Below, in pieces: positions 1-7,491 of a stretch of 20,469 nucleotides of DNA; position 1 is the first letter of the stretch; the number at the start of each line of letters is the position of its first letter. Source of the DNA: an uncultured Clostridia bacterium (GTDB lineage: Bacteria; Bacillota_A; Clostridia; Oscillospirales; Oscillospiraceae); contig CASEPH010000263.1 of assembly GCA_949289625.1 (NCBI GenBank), positions 1 through 20,469 on the forward strand, written 5' to 3'. Made by a program: the position numbers and the translations under genes. The notes beneath the pieces are model-generated. The model was not told the DNA's origin, ran no database searches, and worked only from the letters and a program-made list of their open reading frames with translations.

Positions 1-377
1 GGGATCCATCCCCGGCTTTTGGCGAAGAACAGCGCACCCGCTGCCGCAAAAGACGCTGCGGTGTGTCCCGAGGGAAAGGAGTAATCCCCCGGCGGTGCAA
101 TCAGCAGCTGGATCTCCGGCCGCAGCACAAAAGGCCTGGTCCTTGCCACTAGGGGCTTGATCAGGATGTTGCAGAGCAGCAGATCCACCAGCAGCGCTGC
201 CGTCACTGCGATTCCCAGGCGTCTAGTCCGGGGAATGGCCAAGAGTACCAGCGCCAAAAGGATCCAAACCACGCCGCCGTCTCCCAGTTTGGTGATCCAG
301 GGAGTGACTGTATCTAAAAACTGACACTGCCAATGGGCTTGAATCCAATCCAGTATGGATAAATCCAGTTCCGTCAT
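1..377 (-). CDS. PAP2-family membrane phosphatase, 3' part beyond the window
   Basis: Reading leftwards from an ATG at 377, the frame stays open to the window edge (125 codons), so the C-terminus is missing. It shows two of the three PAP2 signature motifs: K-x6-RP (KPLVARTRP) and PSGH (SFPSGHTAASFA). Two hydrophobic segments are visible, one after about residue 35 (VVWILLALVLLAI) and one in the run AVTAALLVDLLLCNILI. The third motif (SRxxxxxHxxxD) would lie outside the window. The start has a good ribosome site, AGGAAGG, about 5 bases upstream. Members of this family dephosphorylate lipid phosphates such as undecaprenyl pyrophosphate, phosphatidylglycerol phosphate or phosphatidate at the membrane; the substrate cannot be told here. 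The terminator at 469-510 separates it from the ABC operon upstream, so it probably has its own promoter in 378-468, though I could not pick a convincing one. Confidence 0.88.
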   Translation of the reverse strand, partial: MTELDLSILDWIQAHWQCQFLDTVTPWITKLGDGGVVWILLALVLLAIPRTRRLGIAVTAALLVDLLLCNILIKPLVARTRPFVLRPEIQLLIAPPGDYSFPSGHTAASFAAAGALFFAKSRGWI

Positions 378-468
378 GGGTATCCTTCCTTTCTGTTTCT
401 GTGATGCTTGAAGCTATTGTAACACAGGTTGTCAAATTCATACAGGCGTGGGCATTAGTTTGCGCCGT

Positions 469-510
469 AAAAAGAACGTGGGCCAGCCGCAACCGGTGCG
501 GCTGGCCCAC
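469..510 (-). terminator. Rho-independent terminator of the ABC operon
   Basis: A near-perfect inverted repeat at 478-510 (GTGGGCCAGCCGCA on one side, TGCGGCTGGCCCAC on the other) is followed on the minus strand by TTCTTTTT. It lies 18 bases past the permease stop codon. Confidence 0.9.
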
Positions 511-528
511 TGCATTTAAAAGATCGTT

Positions 529-2382
529 TCAGTCGAAATGGAATGTAAAGCCCATTTCCTCCAGGCATGCTATAGTTTCTGCCATATTCACATTCAGATC
601 CACGGAGGCATACGTCGTCTCCACGGTATCCACATACTGCTGATAGGTACCGTAAGTCGGGCTGTAGGGCTCTTTAAAGCATTGAAAATCCACGCAGCCA
701 AAGGTTTTGGTCCGATCCGAGTCCTCAAAACCCCAGGGCGTCAGAGAGCCGTTTTCAATATCTCGTAGAATCGCTTGATAAAGGGCTGCAGCCTGCTTAG
801 CTGTCAGCTCCATAAAATCTCCCCGCCAGACCGCCAGGTCTGTGGTCACATATTCTTTTTGGTTCCCATTTTCGTCCCAGTTATACGCCTGGAATCCGCC
901 GTAGTGGTAATTATCCTCGGTGACGGCGTCCAGATCGCCAAACCAGGACTGCCGGCAGTAATCCGGTGTGCGGAAGATTTCCAACGCGGCCTGGGAGATA
1001 GGGTCCGGAAGCCGGTAGCCGTCTTCACCATAGTCGCTCTCTACCCAGTAGCAGCGCTGGATCTGTTTCCCGTTTTCCAGCTCGTAGCTGATCTCTAGGG
1101 GATAGTAGTTTCCTGCCGGATTGTTGGACAGAGCCTGGCGGTTCTCCAATACAATTTCGTGAATTGCCTCCGCATCCTCCGTTGTTATCTGTACGGAGTT
1201 GCCGTAGAAGCAAGTGACTTTGGCGGAAACCACATCCTCCGGCTCCGGAATATAGCGGACTACACCTGTAACATCAAAATGGCCGGCCAGGGAAACACAT
1301 GCCAACAGCAGCAGATACACACAGCAGGTTGCGGCAGTGCGCCGATGAAACACCCGCAGCGTCTTTTGAATTACCATTTCCGCAGCGTACCAGCCGATAA
1401 CGCCAAAGCCCAGGATGGAAAGAAGAATCAGGAAAAATGGAATGTTGTTCTGAATCATCCCGCTGGCCAAAAGCACATTGGAACCGCCTATGGTCACCAC
1501 CAAGGCACCAAATAGCTTGCACAGCCGCCGTAGCACAGGGAAAGCAATCATCTCCCCGGACATTTCACTGCGGCGGATCTGATAAAGGACCCCGGACAAG
1601 ATGCTCAGCAGGATACCCACCCCGGCGTAGATCCAGAACACGGCCGGTTCTGTGAATCCGGCAGGCAGAGGCATGGTATTCGTGATTGCCGATGGATACC
1701 GGATTGCAGCGGCATCAATCAGGCGGAGTACCGGCGTCAGCCATTCGGCGGTCCGATGGGTGAAGCTGAGTCCGGGCATAAACATGGATGCCAGATTGCC
1801 GGCCCCAGCTGCAATGACCAATACGGCAAAATTGAGCCCGCCATAGACAAGCACCGTGCCAAAGGTCTGTCCTGCAACGCAGCAGGCGATCACGGCCAGA
1901 GCATAGAAGATCAGCAGTGCAGCCATGCCGGCTCCCAGCAGTTCCAGCAGCGGCAGGATTGCTGTGCTGACGCCCGAGACCGCTACCGTCACAAGACAGA
2001 GTCCGATGCCAACGGCAAAGGGAATCGCAAGCATCCCCAGGCCGGTCAAATAGCAGGAAAGAAACAGGCAGCGGCGTTTCAGGGGCAGAGCGTGATAAAA
2101 CTGGATTTCCCTGCGGCTGTGGAGATGATGGAAGGTAAGGGCTGCGGCCAGAAGGGAGGCCAGCAGCATCAAAACGAACATCATCGTAGAGGCGTTGCAG
2201 ATCTGGGTCAGCAGAGATATCTGATGCTCTGTGTCCGTCAGCCCATTGGGCTGGAGCTGGCCCACCATGGGCAGCAGAAGCAGCAGCAAGACGGACAGCA
2301 GCACCGCCACAGGCAGGGGCCAAAATCTTCGGAGATAATTCCGGCAAAGCACCGGATTAAAGCAGGATGTCTTGGACCTCAT
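529..2382 (-). CDS. ABC transporter permease of the YtrB-associated type (617 aa)
   Basis: A large integral membrane protein. The first ~380 residues carry many hydrophobic helices (e.g. VAVLLSVLLLLLLPMVG, then paired helices to ~residue 370), with charged loops such as the HSRREIQFYHALPLKRR segment. The last ~230 residues form a soluble domain rich in acidic and aromatic residues, as in the large permeases paired with YtrB-like ATPases. I chose the ATG at 2382: it has GGGAGG 8 bases upstream, whereas the longer GTG start at 2391 would fall inside that ribosome site. It overlaps the ATPase gene end (2357) by 26 bases, indicating translational coupling. Together with the ATPase it would form an exporter; in Bacillus the related ytr operon responds to cell-wall-active antibiotics. 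The substrate is unknown. Family placement is inferred from architecture and context; the fold of the C-terminal domain is not recognised with certainty. Confidence 0.82.
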   Translation of the reverse strand: MRSKTSCFNPVLCRNYLRRFWPLPVAVLLSVLLLLLLPMVGQLQPNGLTDTEHQISLLTQICNASTMMFVLMLLASLLAAALTFHHLHSRREIQFYHALPLKRRCLFLSCYLTGLGMLAIPFAVGIGLCLVTVAVSGVSTAILPLLELLGAGMAALLIFYALAVIACCVAGQTFGTVLVYGGLNFAVLVIAAGAGNLASMFMPGLSFTHRTAEWLTPVLRLIDAAAIRYPSAITNTMPLPAGFTEPAVFWIYAGVGILLSILSGVLYQIRRSEMSGEMIAFPVLRRLCKLFGALVVTIGGSNVLLASGMIQNNIPFFLILLSILGFGVIGWYAAEMVIQKTLRVFHRRTAATCCVYLLLLACVSLAGHFDVTGVVRYIPEPEDVVSAKVTCFYGNSVQITTEDAEAIHEIVLENRQALSNNPAGNYYPLEISYELENGKQIQRCYWVESDYGEDGYRLPDPISQAALEIFRTPDYCRQSWFGDLDAVTEDNYHYGGFQAYNWDENGNQKEYVTTDLAVWRGDFMELTAKQAAALYQAILRDIENGSLTPWGFEDSDRTKTFGCVDFQCFKEPYSPTYGTYQQYVDTVETTYASVDLNVNMAETIACLEEMGFTFHFD

Positions 2383-3256
2383 AGCTGGCACCTCCCAACT
2401 CGTAAATAAAAATTTCCTCCAGTGTCAGGGGCAGGGCCTCCAGGTACAGCGGATTGTATGCGGAAAACCGCTGCAGTGCCGCCTCGTGGTTCCCGCGGAC
2501 AATATAGGTACGCATTCTTCCGGTATTGGAGCAGTGGAGCACCTCAAGTTCCGCCGTTTGCTCCGGGGGATCTCCTTCAAAAAGAACTTGGATTTTGGAG
2601 ACGCTGTCCTGGAGATCGCTGAGACTCTGCTCCAGCAGTACTTTGCCCTTGTGAAGAATACCCACATGGTCGCAGACGTCTTCCAATTCCCGCAGGTTGT
2701 GGGAGGACAGCAGCACAGTGGTACCGTGTTCTGCCACGTCTCCCATGAGCAGGGACCACACCTGCCGCCGCATTACCGGATCTAACCCGTCCACCGGCTC
2801 GTCCAGCACCAGGATCTCCGGCTGGCAGCAGAGTGCCAGCCAGAAGGCGCTTTGCTTGAGCATTCCCTTGGACAGGCTGCGAAGGGGCTGATTATCCTTG
2901 ATTTCGGGAAAAGCCTCCCGCAGTGCTTCATAGCGTTTTTCGTCAAAGTTGGGGTAAAGTCCTTGATAGAAGCGCTTGAGATCCCGGGTGGTGGCATACA
3001 TATAATAATAGATGTCATCATAAATGCAAAAGATCTTTCGCTTCACTTCCGGGTTGTCAAACACGGGGACGTCATCCACCAGGATGGTTCCCGCGTCCGG
3101 ACGGTAAATTCCGGTGATGTGCTGAATCAGAGTGGATTTTCCAGCGCCGTTTGGCCCCACAAGACCATAGACTGTCCCGGTAGGTACTGTCAGATTGACG
3201 TCATTCAGGGCCTGAGTAGAGCCAAAGGACTTTCGTAAATTTCGAATTTCAATCAT
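2357..3256 (-). CDS. ABC transporter ATP-binding protein (YtrB-like)
   Basis: A 299-residue ATPase. Visible motifs: Walker A GPNGAGKST (residues 34-42), an ABC signature LSKGM (128-132), Walker B with catalytic Glu ILVLDEP (148-154) followed by a D-loop GLDP, and the H-loop His in LLSSHNL. The Q-loop position reads CIYDD, with no obvious Gln. The start is the ATG at 3256, which overlaps the stop of the upstream GntR gene as ATGA and has GAGGTG just upstream; the frame extends to 3310 but that part lies inside the regulator. The ~100-residue C-terminal extension past the nucleotide-binding domain is usual for exporter ATPases of this group. It powers the permease encoded next. Co-regulation by the neighbouring YtrA-type repressor is inferred from operon structure. 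Confidence 0.93.
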   Translation of the reverse strand: MIEIRNLRKSFGSTQALNDVNLTVPTGTVYGLVGPNGAGKSTLIQHITGIYRPDAGTILVDDVPVFDNPEVKRKIFCIYDDIYYYMYATTRDLKRFYQGLYPNFDEKRYEALREAFPEIKDNQPLRSLSKGMLKQSAFWLALCCQPEILVLDEPVDGLDPVMRRQVWSLLMGDVAEHGTTVLLSSHNLRELEDVCDHVGILHKGKVLLEQSLSDLQDSVSKIQVLFEGDPPEQTAELEVLHCSNTGRMRTYIVRGNHEAALQRFSAYNPLYLEALPLTLEEIFIYELGGASYEVQDILL

Positions 3257-3627
3257 TCCCGCACCTCTTTTCCATAGACGCGCTGTATTTCCTCCGTAAG
3301 CTCCTGCCATGTCATACCGAGAAGCTTGAGTTCCTGCAGCGTTTGCCGCAGTATGGTGGTCAATTCTTCCCTACGTCTGACGGCAGCTTTGCCGTCGGAG
3401 GCGGCAAAGGCCCCTTTGCCGGCCACCGTATAAATCAGACCGTCTCCTTCCAGCTCCCGATAGGCCCGCTGGATGGTGTTGGGATTGATGGCCAGCGTTC
3501 CGGCCAATTCCCGGACCGATGGCAGCTTCTCCTCCGGCTTAATGGCTCCGCTGAGAATAAGCTGCCGCAAGGCGTCCCGAACCTGTTCGTAGATGGGCCG
3601 CGGGTCCTTGTAGTTGATACTCAGCAT
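3253..3627 (-). CDS. GntR-family repressor, YtrA subfamily
   Basis: A 124-residue regulator with an N-terminal winged helix-turn-helix (about residues 8-75; IYEQVRDALRQLILSGAI, then LPSVRELAGTLAINPNTIQRAY and a wing ending in GLIYTVAGKGAFA). It has only a short helical tail of ~45 residues, too short for a FadR or UTRA effector domain; this is the YtrA subfamily architecture. The start ATG at 3627 has AAGGGGTG upstream. It is the first gene of a three-gene operon with the ABC ATPase (ATGA overlap) and permease. A perfect 8+8 palindrome lies between its -10 box and start codon, so autorepression is likely. What relieves repression is not visible. Confidence 0.92.
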   Translation of the reverse strand: MLSINYKDPRPIYEQVRDALRQLILSGAIKPEEKLPSVRELAGTLAINPNTIQRAYRELEGDGLIYTVAGKGAFAASDGKAAVRRREELTTILRQTLQELKLLGMTWQELTEEIQRVYGKEVRE

Positions 3628-3646
3628 GGCGGCACCCCTTTCACTT

Positions 3647-3669
3647 CTGTATTAAGTGTTCTAATACAG
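3647..3669. promoter_or_regulatory. Palindromic operator of the YtrA-type repressor
   Basis: CTGTATTA and TAATACAG form a perfect inverted repeat separated by 7 bases (AGTGTTC). It begins 2 bases downstream of the -10 box and covers the expected transcription start, an ideal place for a repressor. Its assignment to the GntR protein is inference from position and from the usual GntR preference for inverted repeats. Confidence 0.75.
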
Positions 3670-3671
3670 TT

Positions 3672-3700
3672 ATCATATACGATTTTGAAAAGGTTGTCAA
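3672..3700 (-). promoter_or_regulatory. Sigma-A promoter of the GntR-ABC operon
   Basis: On the minus strand: TTGACA (3695-3700), 17-base spacer, TATGAT (3672-3677). The -35 box is perfect and the -10 has five of six consensus bases. Confidence 0.88.
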
Positions 3701-3736
3701 GTCGTTTTTGGGAAGAAAGTGTCGGATGATTTCTGA

Positions 3737-3790
3737 ACAAAAAATGTGACCCAACGGCGGATGTCTGGAAAGGACAGGCCATTGGGTCAC
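3737..3790 (-). terminator. Rho-independent terminator of the GH3 gene
   Basis: An inverted repeat with arms GTGACCCAACGG and CCATTGGGTCAC (one mismatch) spans 3746-3790, with a long loop. On the minus strand it is followed by ATTTTTTG. It lies about 70 bases past the glycosidase stop. The rest of 3791-3861 holds nothing I can identify. Confidence 0.85.
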
Positions 3791-3861
3791 AAATATTTCT
3801 GATTCGGATTCACAATCGCAAGGACCGGAAACGTCTGACTTTGCGCACAGCAAAGAAGCGC

Positions 3862-5205
3862 TTAGGAAATAATCCCGTATTGAAGTTTTGCGGTCAGAAT
3901 GCGCATCACGCTTTCGTCGATGCGGGCCTCGGAGATTGAGCCGGTGTCTACGGCCTCGGTTACGGCGTCGATGGCGCCGGACACATTGGAGATGCAGAGC
4001 AGCATATCGCAGCCGGCTTCGATGGCCTTGACGGCGGCCTCTCCGGAAGTGTAAAGGTCGGTGATGGCGCTCATACTCAAAGAGTCGGTAATGATGATTC
4101 CGTCATAACCCATCTGTTCCCGCAGGATTCCGGTGATCACAGCGTTGGACAGAGAGGCAGGATTTTCGCTGTCGATCTCCGTCATAGTCATGTGGCCCAC
4201 CATAATCATGGGTGCTCCAGCATCCATGGCAGCCTGGAAGGGAAGCAGATCGCAGTTTTGCAATTCCTCTAAGGTTCTGGAGGAAGCGGCAAAACCGTCG
4301 TGGGTATCGCCGCCGGTACTGCCATGGCCGGGGAAGTGCTTGGGTGCGCAGAGGATCCCGCTTTCCACAAAGCCCCGGACTTCCTCGGAGACCATGGAGG
4401 AGACCAATTCCGGGTCAGAGCCAAAGCTCCGATCCTTGACCACTGTGTTTTCCTCGTTGGTCAGAACATCGGCTACCGGGGCAAAATCCACATTAAAGCC
4501 CAGGGATTTGAGATCAGCCGCCAGTGTGGTACCGATTTCATAGGCCTTTTGGGTGTCGCCTTCTGCGCCGTAAACGGACATATCCTCAAACTCTGTGGTG
4601 CCCAGGCTGTCGGCCAGCCGCGCCACAGAGCCGCCTTCCTCGTCCACGCCGATAAACAGACCCAATCCACCGTCTTCCTGGGCGTAGGATTGAATATTTT
4701 CGATCATTTCGGTAGTTTGATCCATGGTAACCAAGTTTTCGGAGAAATAAATGATTCCGCCCACCGGATATTCCTGAATGGAGGTGCGTGTGGCATCTCC
4801 ACTCTGAGTCACCCGGCCATAGCCGGTCAGGGCTTCCGGTGTGACAAAAAGCATCTGGCAGATTTTTTCTTGCAGCGTCATCTCTGACAGCAGTGCCTCG
4901 GCACGAGCGGTATGCTCGGAAGAGGCGACAGACGTGTTTTCAGTTGGTTCTGGGGAAACTTCCGGAGTTGGTGTTGCATCGGATTCCAAATCAGAACCAG
5001 AGGCAGCCGGTTCTACAGGGGTGTTGGAGACCACAGGTAGCTCGTCGGTCTGGCCAAAGGTCTCATCGCTGGGCGTCGATGCGGCTTCTGACTGAAGCGC
5101 AGACAGATCCTGATAGTCCTGGTGAAAGATAAAAGCCGCCCCCGCTGCAACGCCGACGACGATGAGAAGAAACAGCAGCAGAGAGACCAAAAAACGTTTA
5201 CCCAT
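3862..5205 (-). CDS. Membrane-anchored GH3 beta-N-acetylhexosaminidase (NagZ-like)
   Basis: A 447-residue protein. Residues 1-28 are a short positive start plus a hydrophobic segment (signal-anchor; no lipobox Cys, so membrane-tethered rather than a lipoprotein). Residues ~29-98 are an acidic Ser/Pro/Thr/Glu-rich spacer. The GH3 TIM barrel begins near 104 (MTLQEKICQMLF) and runs to the end. NagZ-type hallmarks are present: KHFPGHG (289-295) followed by GDTHDG, whose Asp/His dyad (D300, H302) replaces the separate acid/base of other GH3 enzymes, and IITDSLSM with D374 as the likely nucleophile. No C-terminal GH3 beta-sandwich is present, as in NagZ. The expected role is removal of terminal beta-linked GlcNAc from peptidoglycan fragments outside the cell. 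GGAGG sits 9 bases before the ATG. It is monocistronic and divergent from the lectin-domain gene. Confidence 0.92.
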   Translation of the reverse strand: MGKRFLVSLLLFLLIVVGVAAGAAFIFHQDYQDLSALQSEAASTPSDETFGQTDELPVVSNTPVEPAASGSDLESDATPTPEVSPEPTENTSVASSEHTARAEALLSEMTLQEKICQMLFVTPEALTGYGRVTQSGDATRTSIQEYPVGGIIYFSENLVTMDQTTEMIENIQSYAQEDGGLGLFIGVDEEGGSVARLADSLGTTEFEDMSVYGAEGDTQKAYEIGTTLAADLKSLGFNVDFAPVADVLTNEENTVVKDRSFGSDPELVSSMVSEEVRGFVESGILCAPKHFPGHGSTGGDTHDGFAASSRTLEELQNCDLLPFQAAMDAGAPMIMVGHMTMTEIDSENPASLSNAVITGILREQMGYDGIIITDSLSMSAITDLYTSGEAAVKAIEAGCDMLLCISNVSGAIDAVTEAVDTGSISEARIDESVMRILTAKLQYGIIS

Positions 5206-5246
5206 AAAGGAGAACCTCCATAATTTATGATCCAGTGTGTTTTCCT

Positions 5247-5275
5247 AGTATAGCGCATTTCCCGTGGATTTTCTA
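5247..5275 (-). promoter_or_regulatory. Probable promoter of the GH3 gene
   Basis: Minus strand TAGAAA (5270-5275), 17-base spacer, TATACT (5247-5252). The -10 is good and the -35 matches four of six bases. Confidence 0.6.
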
Positions 5276-5408
5276 CTGATTCCCGGGAAAAGTTACATAT
5301 TTTTAAGAAATCCCGGCTGTGCTTGGCGAGAAGGCTGTCTAAATGGAAAGAAACTTCCTGCTTTTTTCGACAAATTTCGCAGATAACCAACACAAAGCCG
5401 GGAAACTA

Positions 5409-5417
5409 TGCTATAAT
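5409..5417 (+). promoter_or_regulatory. Extended -10 promoter of the lectin-domain gene
   Basis: TGC immediately precedes a perfect TATAAT (5412-5417), giving an extended -10. The -35 region is weak. The start codon lies about 50 bases downstream. Confidence 0.7.
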
Positions 5418-5470
5418 AAGCCCGAAATCGGCATCAGCCGGATAATCCATGCAAGAAAGGACGGAAGCAT

Positions 5471-7156
5471 ATGGCTGACACATCCTCTGTTTATAAGATT
5501 TGTCCGCATTGTGGACAGTCCGTATCGGTGGCGGCAAAGTTCTGCCCCACCTGCGGTTCGCCGTTTACGGCGGAAAGCTCCGATTTTGTTGCGTATGAAC
5601 GCTATTCCACACCGGAAACGCAACAGCCCACCCAGCAGATGACGGATGCCACCATGACATTTACGCCTGTGTCCGGGCAACCGGGAAACGGCACCTTTGC
5701 GGGACAGTCCCAGCAGGGAAACACGGAAGGGATTACACCCAATGTCTCTTTGTATGTGGGACCGGATCACAGTGGCAGTGGTGCCGTAAACCAGCCCAGA
5801 CCGGTGGCTCCAGGCGCTCCGGCACAGACGGATCCGTTCGGAGGCGGCCTGTTCCAGGATGGAGCCTCCATGGACCAGCAGGAGCAGGGCTATCATGGTG
5901 TGCAGTCAGGGCCTACCATGGCCGAGGCGGCCCAGCAGAACTGGGACTTTGACGACGATGACGGCAGCACACCGCCCCCTATGGGCGGCAGACCTGGAGG
6001 ACCGGATGATGATCGTCGCAGAAAAGGGATTATCGTTACAGCCGTTGCAGCGGTACTTCTGATCGCTGTGGTGGTTGCCGGTGTGGTCATGGCCTTTAAG
6101 CTGGGCGTTGTTGGGGGCGAGGATACGGAAGATCCCATGACCCTGGCCCAGGAAGCCTATGACAACCAGAAATATGACGATGCCATTACCCAGCTGGAAC
6201 AGATGCTCCAGGAGGGAACCACCACCACAGAGGTTTATCAGCTTCTGGCCGATGCGTTCAGCGCCAATGGTGAACAGCAGAAGGCAGCAGAAGCCTATCT
6301 CAAGGGCTATGAGACCACCCAGGATGGGACCTTGAAAAAAGCGGCCCAGGACGCCTACCTAAAGCTGGGAGACCAGGCCAAGGAGGATGGTGATCTGGCA
6401 GCGGCCCGGGAATACTATAACACCGTGCTGGAACGTTTGGACGCCAGCAATTCCACTGCCATTGCGGGACTGGCCAGCTTGAGCGACAGCGAGACGCAGA
6501 CCTCACAGACGCCTACTGTCAGCGCATCCCCGTCTCCTGGCGGTGGCACCATCGCTCCGCCTTCTCCCTCTACCAGCGAGAATACGGTAACGGAAGGAGA
6601 AGAAGCAGTTGCAACCCCAACCCCGACGCCAACGCCCACGCCAACACCGTCGCCCTCTCCGTCGCCTTCGACAAAACCGAGTCCGTCTCCTTCGCCCTCT
6701 CCCTCCCCGTCCCCCTCGCCCGCTCCCTCTCCGTCGCCTTCTCCGTCCCCAACGCCCGTTCCCACTACCTTTGAACTCAACGGGCACAAATATGAGTTGG
6801 TCATCAATGACTATAGCTGGTGGGGCGCCAAGCAGGACGCAGAAGAGAGAGGCGGCCATCTGGTCACCATCAACTCCGAGGAAGAGTTCAATGCCTGCGC
6901 CAAACTGGCGGCGGCCAACGATGTGGTGTTCCTGAGGCTGGGAGCTTATGTGGATGACGTCTCCGAATGGGACAGCACCACCTGGATTACCGGTGAGAGC
7001 TTCGATTATCAAAAATGGTATGACGGCGAACCCAGCGGTGGAGATGAATATTTCCTCTGTATGTTCTCTGTCAGCGGTACCTGGTATTACAATGATACTA
7101 TGGATCTGGTGGATGAGTATTCCGGCAAAAAAGGATACATTGTAGAATATGATTAA
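5471..7156 (+). CDS. Zinc-ribbon / membrane helix / TPR / C-type-lectin-like mosaic protein (561 aa)
   Basis: Domains in order: a zinc ribbon (C11, C14, C25, C28; CPHC and CPTC); a Gln/Gly/Pro-rich region to ~165 with an Asp run; one membrane helix (~187-211) preceded by DDDRRRKG; a TPR-like region (~221-335; pairs such as AQEAYDNQKYDDAITQLEQ and AAREYYNTVLERL); a Thr/Pro then Ser/Pro repeat linker (~381-432); and a C-terminal C-type-lectin-like domain (~434-561) with SWWGAKQDAEERGGHLVTI, WITGE, YQKWYDGEPSGG and GTWYYND. The charge pattern and single helix suggest the ribbon is cytoplasmic and the TPR, linker and lectin domains are outside. The classic lectin disulfide is absent: the usual final ICE reads IVE. 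EPS occupies the position that reads EPN or QPD in sugar-binding members. The substrate or partner is unknown. The ATG at 5471 follows AAAGGACGG. It is a single gene between its promoter and a shared hairpin. Confidence 0.87.
   Translation: MADTSSVYKICPHCGQSVSVAAKFCPTCGSPFTAESSDFVAYERYSTPETQQPTQQMTDATMTFTPVSGQPGNGTFAGQSQQGNTEGITPNVSLYVGPDHSGSGAVNQPRPVAPGAPAQTDPFGGGLFQDGASMDQQEQGYHGVQSGPTMAEAAQQNWDFDDDDGSTPPPMGGRPGGPDDDRRRKGIIVTAVAAVLLIAVVVAGVVMAFKLGVVGGEDTEDPMTLAQEAYDNQKYDDAITQLEQMLQEGTTTTEVYQLLADAFSANGEQQKAAEAYLKGYETTQDGTLKKAAQDAYLKLGDQAKEDGDLAAAREYYNTVLERLDASNSTAIAGLASLSDSETQTSQTPTVSASPSPGGGTIAPPSPSTSENTVTEGEEAVATPTPTPTPTPTPSPSPSPSTKPSPSPSPSPSPSPSPAPSPSPSPSPTPVPTTFELNGHKYELVINDYSWWGAKQDAEERGGHLVTINSEEEFNACAKLAAANDVVFLRLGAYVDDVSEWDSTTWITGESFDYQKWYDGEPSGGDEYFLCMFSVSGTWYYNDTMDLVDEYSGKKGYIVEYD
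6621..6769 (+). repeat. Thr-Pro / Ser-Pro low-complexity tract
   Basis: In-frame imperfect hexanucleotide-type repeats (ACNCCN then TCNCCN) encode an alternating Pro linker. Codon choice varies between copies, so selection acts on the protein rather than on recent DNA slippage. It is the wall- or surface-spanning spacer of the lectin-domain protein. Confidence 0.8.
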
Positions 7157-7161
7157 CTATG

Positions 7162-7194
7162 CAAACGCCGCAGGTTTTAGACCTGCGGCGTTTG
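7162..7194. terminator. Shared hairpin between convergent genes
   Basis: A 14-bp perfect stem (CAAACGCCGCAGGT with ACCTGCGGCGTTTG) and 5-base loop sit 6 bases after the lectin-domain stop. The stop codon of the convergent GIY-YIG gene (TAA, 7177-7179 on minus) lies in the loop. Neither side has more than three T residues, so termination strength is uncertain. Confidence 0.65.
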
Positions 7195-7434
7195 ATATGC
7201 GGCAATCAGCCGAAGTTTTTCAGTTCTCGATAAACGCTTGATTTCCGCTTCCCGCCGAAGAGCGGCGGATTTGTCCGGCTGCGTTTCCCGATAGACCAGA
7301 AGTACCGGCAAACGGCTCCTGGTGTATTTGGCGCCTCGACCGCTGTTATGAACCTGAAGCCTTCGCTCTGCATCCCGGGCAATGCCGGTGTAAAGGGTGC
7401 CGTCGGCACAGGATAGTATATAAACCTCATACAT
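7177..7434 (-). CDS. GIY-YIG domain protein (UPF0213 type)
   Basis: An 85-residue single-domain protein. It starts MYEVYILSCADGTLYTGIA, where the family GIY and YIG elements read VYIL and YTGIA, followed by Arg in the RDAERRLQVHNSGRG stretch and by YTRSRLPVLLVYRE. The conserved Glu of the active site would be in REAEIKRL. Length and composition match the small stand-alone GIY-YIG proteins common in Firmicutes, whose cellular role is poorly known although a nuclease fold is established. GGAG lies about 12 bases before the ATG at 7434, inside the T-run that ends the upstream terminator (see findings). The last residues are encoded by one arm of the hairpin shared with the convergent gene. Confidence 0.88.
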   Translation of the reverse strand: MYEVYILSCADGTLYTGIARDAERRLQVHNSGRGAKYTRSRLPVLLVYRETQPDKSAALRREAEIKRLSRTEKLRLIAAYQTPQV

Positions 7435-7445
7435 GACATACGCTC

Positions 7446-7476
7446 CAAAAAGGACGCCGGCAAACTGCCAGCGTCC
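7446..7476 (-). terminator. Rho-independent terminator after the mgsA-like gene
   Basis: Minus strand GGACGCTGGC / GCCGGCGTCC stem (7452-7476, one mismatch, 5-base loop), followed by TTTTT. It is 15 bases past the mgsA-like stop and immediately before the GIY-YIG ribosome site. Confidence 0.88.
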
Positions 7477-7491
7477 TTCCTCATTGTAAAC

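Noticed and set aside
1655..2347. 210-residue minus frame overlapping the permease gene
   Set aside because: Alternate frame of the permease, rich in Cys, Arg and Pro, with no family match.
1756..2409. 217-residue plus frame opposite the ABC permease
   Set aside because: Gln/His-rich composition typical of an antisense shadow; no ribosome site or promoter.
3641..3853. 70-residue minus frame in the gap before the GH3 gene end
   Set aside because: It covers a terminator, a promoter and an operator, and has no ribosome site.
6621..6769. Repeat tract considered as a CRISPR or satellite array
   Set aside because: It is an in-frame Thr-Pro/Ser-Pro linker with varied codons and no spacers.
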